A stretch of DNA of 64,000 nt from the NCBI RefSeq assembly GCF_003201475.1, contig NZ_QJJK01000004.1:256631-320630 (forward strand), in the 5' to 3' direction. The position numbers were made by a program, and so were the translations under genes. Positions 62,566 to 64,000 of this stretch are shown here, piece after piece (the stretch's first letter is position 1; each line of letters starts with the position of its first letter). Below the pieces are notes generated by a model. It worked only from the letters and a program-made list of their open reading frames with translations, was not told the origin of the DNA and ran no database searches. The DNA comes from Chelatococcus asaccharovorans. Lineage in GTDB: Bacteria > Pseudomonadota > Alphaproteobacteria > Rhizobiales > Beijerinckiaceae.

Positions 62566-63150
62566 ATGGGTGAGGTGGCTGTTCCCGCGAGCCCGGATGT
62601 TACGCTGGACGCTGTCGAGGAGACCTCCGGCGATCTCTGGGTGTTCGGCTACGGTTCGCTGATGTGGCGCCCGGGCTTTCCCTTTGTCGAGCAACGTAAA
62701 GCCGCCATTCGCGGCTTTCATCGATCGCTGTGCATCTATTCCCACGTCCACCGGGGAACCCACTCGCGGCCGGGTCTCGTGCTTGGGCTCGACCGGGGCG
62801 GCTCCTGTCTCGGCATCGCCTTCCGGGTCGCGCAGGCCGATGCCGCGGAAACCATCGCCTATCTGCGCGAACGCGAACAGGCGACCTCGGTCTATATCGA
62901 GCGTTATGTCCAGACGATGCTCGGCGCGCGGGAAGCGGTGCGTTCCCTCGTCTATGTCGCGGATCGCAATCACCCGCAATATGCCGGGCGGCTTGAGGAG
63001 GCGGAGGTGCTGCGGCTGGTTCGGCAGGGGGTGGGGCAGTCGGGCGCCAACCCGGATTATGTCCGCAACACCCACGCCCATCTCAAGGAGCTCGGCGTGC
63101 ATGACCCCGTGCTCGCCCGCCTCGTGGCGGGGCTCGACGCTGCGACCTGA
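62566..63150 (+). CDS. chaC: Gamma-glutamylcyclotransferase ChaC
   Basis: A 194-residue ChaC protein. The VFGYGSLMWRPGF motif at about 26-38 is diagnostic, and Glu in LREREQ of the helix that follows is the expected catalytic acid. It opens glutathione to 5-oxoproline and Cys-Gly. The ATG at 62566 is used; its ribosome binding site spacing is short and an in-frame start nearby cannot be excluded. Confidence 0.92.
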   Translation: MGEVAVPASPDVTLDAVEETSGDLWVFGYGSLMWRPGFPFVEQRKAAIRGFHRSLCIYSHVHRGTHSRPGLVLGLDRGGSCLGIAFRVAQADAAETIAYLREREQATSVYIERYVQTMLGAREAVRSLVYVADRNHPQYAGRLEEAEVLRLVRQGVGQSGANPDYVRNTHAHLKELGVHDPVLARLVAGLDAAT

Positions 63151-63268
63151 GACCAAAGCGCGAAGATTGCTGACGCATCCGCGCTTTGGCGACGCTCAGG
63201 CGCCGCGCGGGCTTGGCCAAGGTGCGATGGGTGGAACTCATCGCATTTTGGTCTGAACGATCCTTCCG

Positions 63269-64000
63269 TCAGGCTACCCCGGCATGGGCGGGGGCGGGCG
63301 TGCCGCCGGTTTGCCGGGCCTCGGCAATCAGCCGGTTGGAGGCCTCTTCGATCTCCGCCGCCACCCTGTCGCGGAAGGCCAGGCGCGACAGGCCCGGCGG
63401 GATGGGCGGCAGGCACTGGACGATGATGGTGCCGGGACGCTTGATGAACTGCCGGCGGGGCCAGTAGAGACCGGAGTTCAGCGCCACCGGCAGGCAGGGG
63501 ACGTCGAGCGTATTGTAGAGGTGAACAACGCCATACTTATAGGCTGGCTTTGCTCCTGGCGGCCGGCGCGTCCCCTCCGGGAAAATAATGATCTGGCGGC
63601 CCTTGGCGATCTCCTCGCCGACGCGCTTCGCCATGGCGGCCAGCGCAGGCGCCCCTTTGCCGCGATCCACCGGGATCATCCGCGCTTTCAGGGCATACCA
63701 GCCGAAGAACGGCAGCCAGGACAGCTCGCGCTTCAGCACGAAGACCGGATCCTTGGCGATGGTAAGGAGCGCGAAGGTCTCCCAGAGCGACTGGTGTTTC
63801 GACGCGATGATGCAGCCGCCCGCCGGCATCAGGTCGAGGCCGCGGAATTCGGCCTTCGTGCCCGCGATAACGCGCAACAGCCAGAGGGACGAGCGCGCCC
63901 AGTCCCGCACGGCGGCCATCAGCCATGGGCGCGGCAGCGCCAGCAGCGGCAGATAGAGCACGAGGCGTGCGATCAGGTTGGCGTAGAACGCAATGTTGAA
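63269..64000 (-). CDS. plsC: 1-acyl-sn-glycerol-3-phosphate acyltransferase (partial)
   Basis: The 3' part of a PlsC-type lysophosphatidic acid acyltransferase, open to the right edge of the window, so the first residues are missing. The catalytic pair is in SKHQSLWETF (NHxxxxD-type motif read as KHQSLWE) and the substrate loop is in FPEGTRRPPG. It makes phosphatidic acid for membrane phospholipids. The reading frame runs to base 64000; a GTG at 63961 is internal and not the start. Stop is at 63269, after a 118-base gap from chaC. Confidence 0.9.
   Translation of the reverse strand, partial: FNIAFYANLIARLVLYLPLLALPRPWLMAAVRDWARSSLWLLRVIAGTKAEFRGLDLMPAGGCIIASKHQSLWETFALLTIAKDPVFVLKRELSWLPFFGWYALKARMIPVDRGKGAPALAAMAKRVGEEIAKGRQIIIFPEGTRRPPGAKPAYKYGVVHLYNTLDVPCLPVALNSGLYWPRRQFIKRPGTIIVQCLPPIPPGLSRLAFRDRVAAEIEEASNRLIAEARQTGGTPAPAHAGVA

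Overview
The window is GC-rich, densely packed DNA typical of an alphaproteobacterium of the order Hyphomicrobiales (Rhizobiales). Support comes from an NdvA/ChvA-type beta-glucan exporter, a DUF2125 protein beside ChaC and a PlsC-like acyltransferase, many ABC and TRAP importers, and MITE-like extragenic repeats. Genus cannot be fixed from the sequence. No rRNA, tRNA, CRISPR array or intact insertion sequence was seen. Most of the window is accessory catabolic or transport gene content; only about 54-64 kb looks like core genome.

Region 1 (1-15271) is the most unusual part. A peptide/nickel-type ABC importer (two ATPases leftward, binding protein and two permeases rightward) continues into a 78-residue ubiquitin-like protein ending in Gly-Gly and a 456-residue E1-like ThiF protein. 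Beside them lies a second set: a MoaD-like sulfur carrier ending in Gly-Gly, a MoeB-like E1 and a SufE-like sulfur-transfer protein. With these are a class III CoA-transferase, a TIM-barrel isomerase, an AnmK-type sugar kinase, a radical SAM/SPASM enzyme, a DegT/DnrJ aminotransferase and an acyl-CoA-dehydrogenase-like flavin monooxygenase. I read this as a possibly undescribed pathway using two protein carriers, perhaps for a sulfur-containing small molecule that is also taken up by the importer. Two 79-bp palindromic elements and a Tn3-like transposase remnant lie inside or beside it.

Region 2 (16-23.7 kb) is a CoA-transferase / MaoC / TRAP-transporter catabolic locus with an IclR regulator and a binding-protein homologue that lacks a signal peptide. 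Region 3 (23.8-35 kb) is a urea/short-chain amide system: urtABCDE-fmdA-fmdB, divergent from an unusual fusion of an NCS1-type transporter to a hybrid histidine kinase, followed by a REC-LuxR response regulator. Region 4 (35-43 kb) is a complete second peptide-type ABC importer, a GntR regulator and an enolase-superfamily dehydratase, with two perfect or near-perfect operators at the promoter. Region 5 (43-50 kb) has a LuxR-type regulator and a Tat-exported xanthine-dehydrogenase-type enzyme with its 2Fe-2S subunit, a di-haem cytochrome c and an unrecognised secreted protein. Region 6 (50-53.7 kb) is a GntR-controlled pair resembling carnitine-type beta-keto acid breakdown. Region 7 (54-64 kb) holds housekeeping genes: a ribosome hibernation factor with a cold-shock domain, a CAP-domain lipoprotein, a mechanosensitive channel, NdvA, an MFS exporter, DUF2125, ChaC and PlsC.
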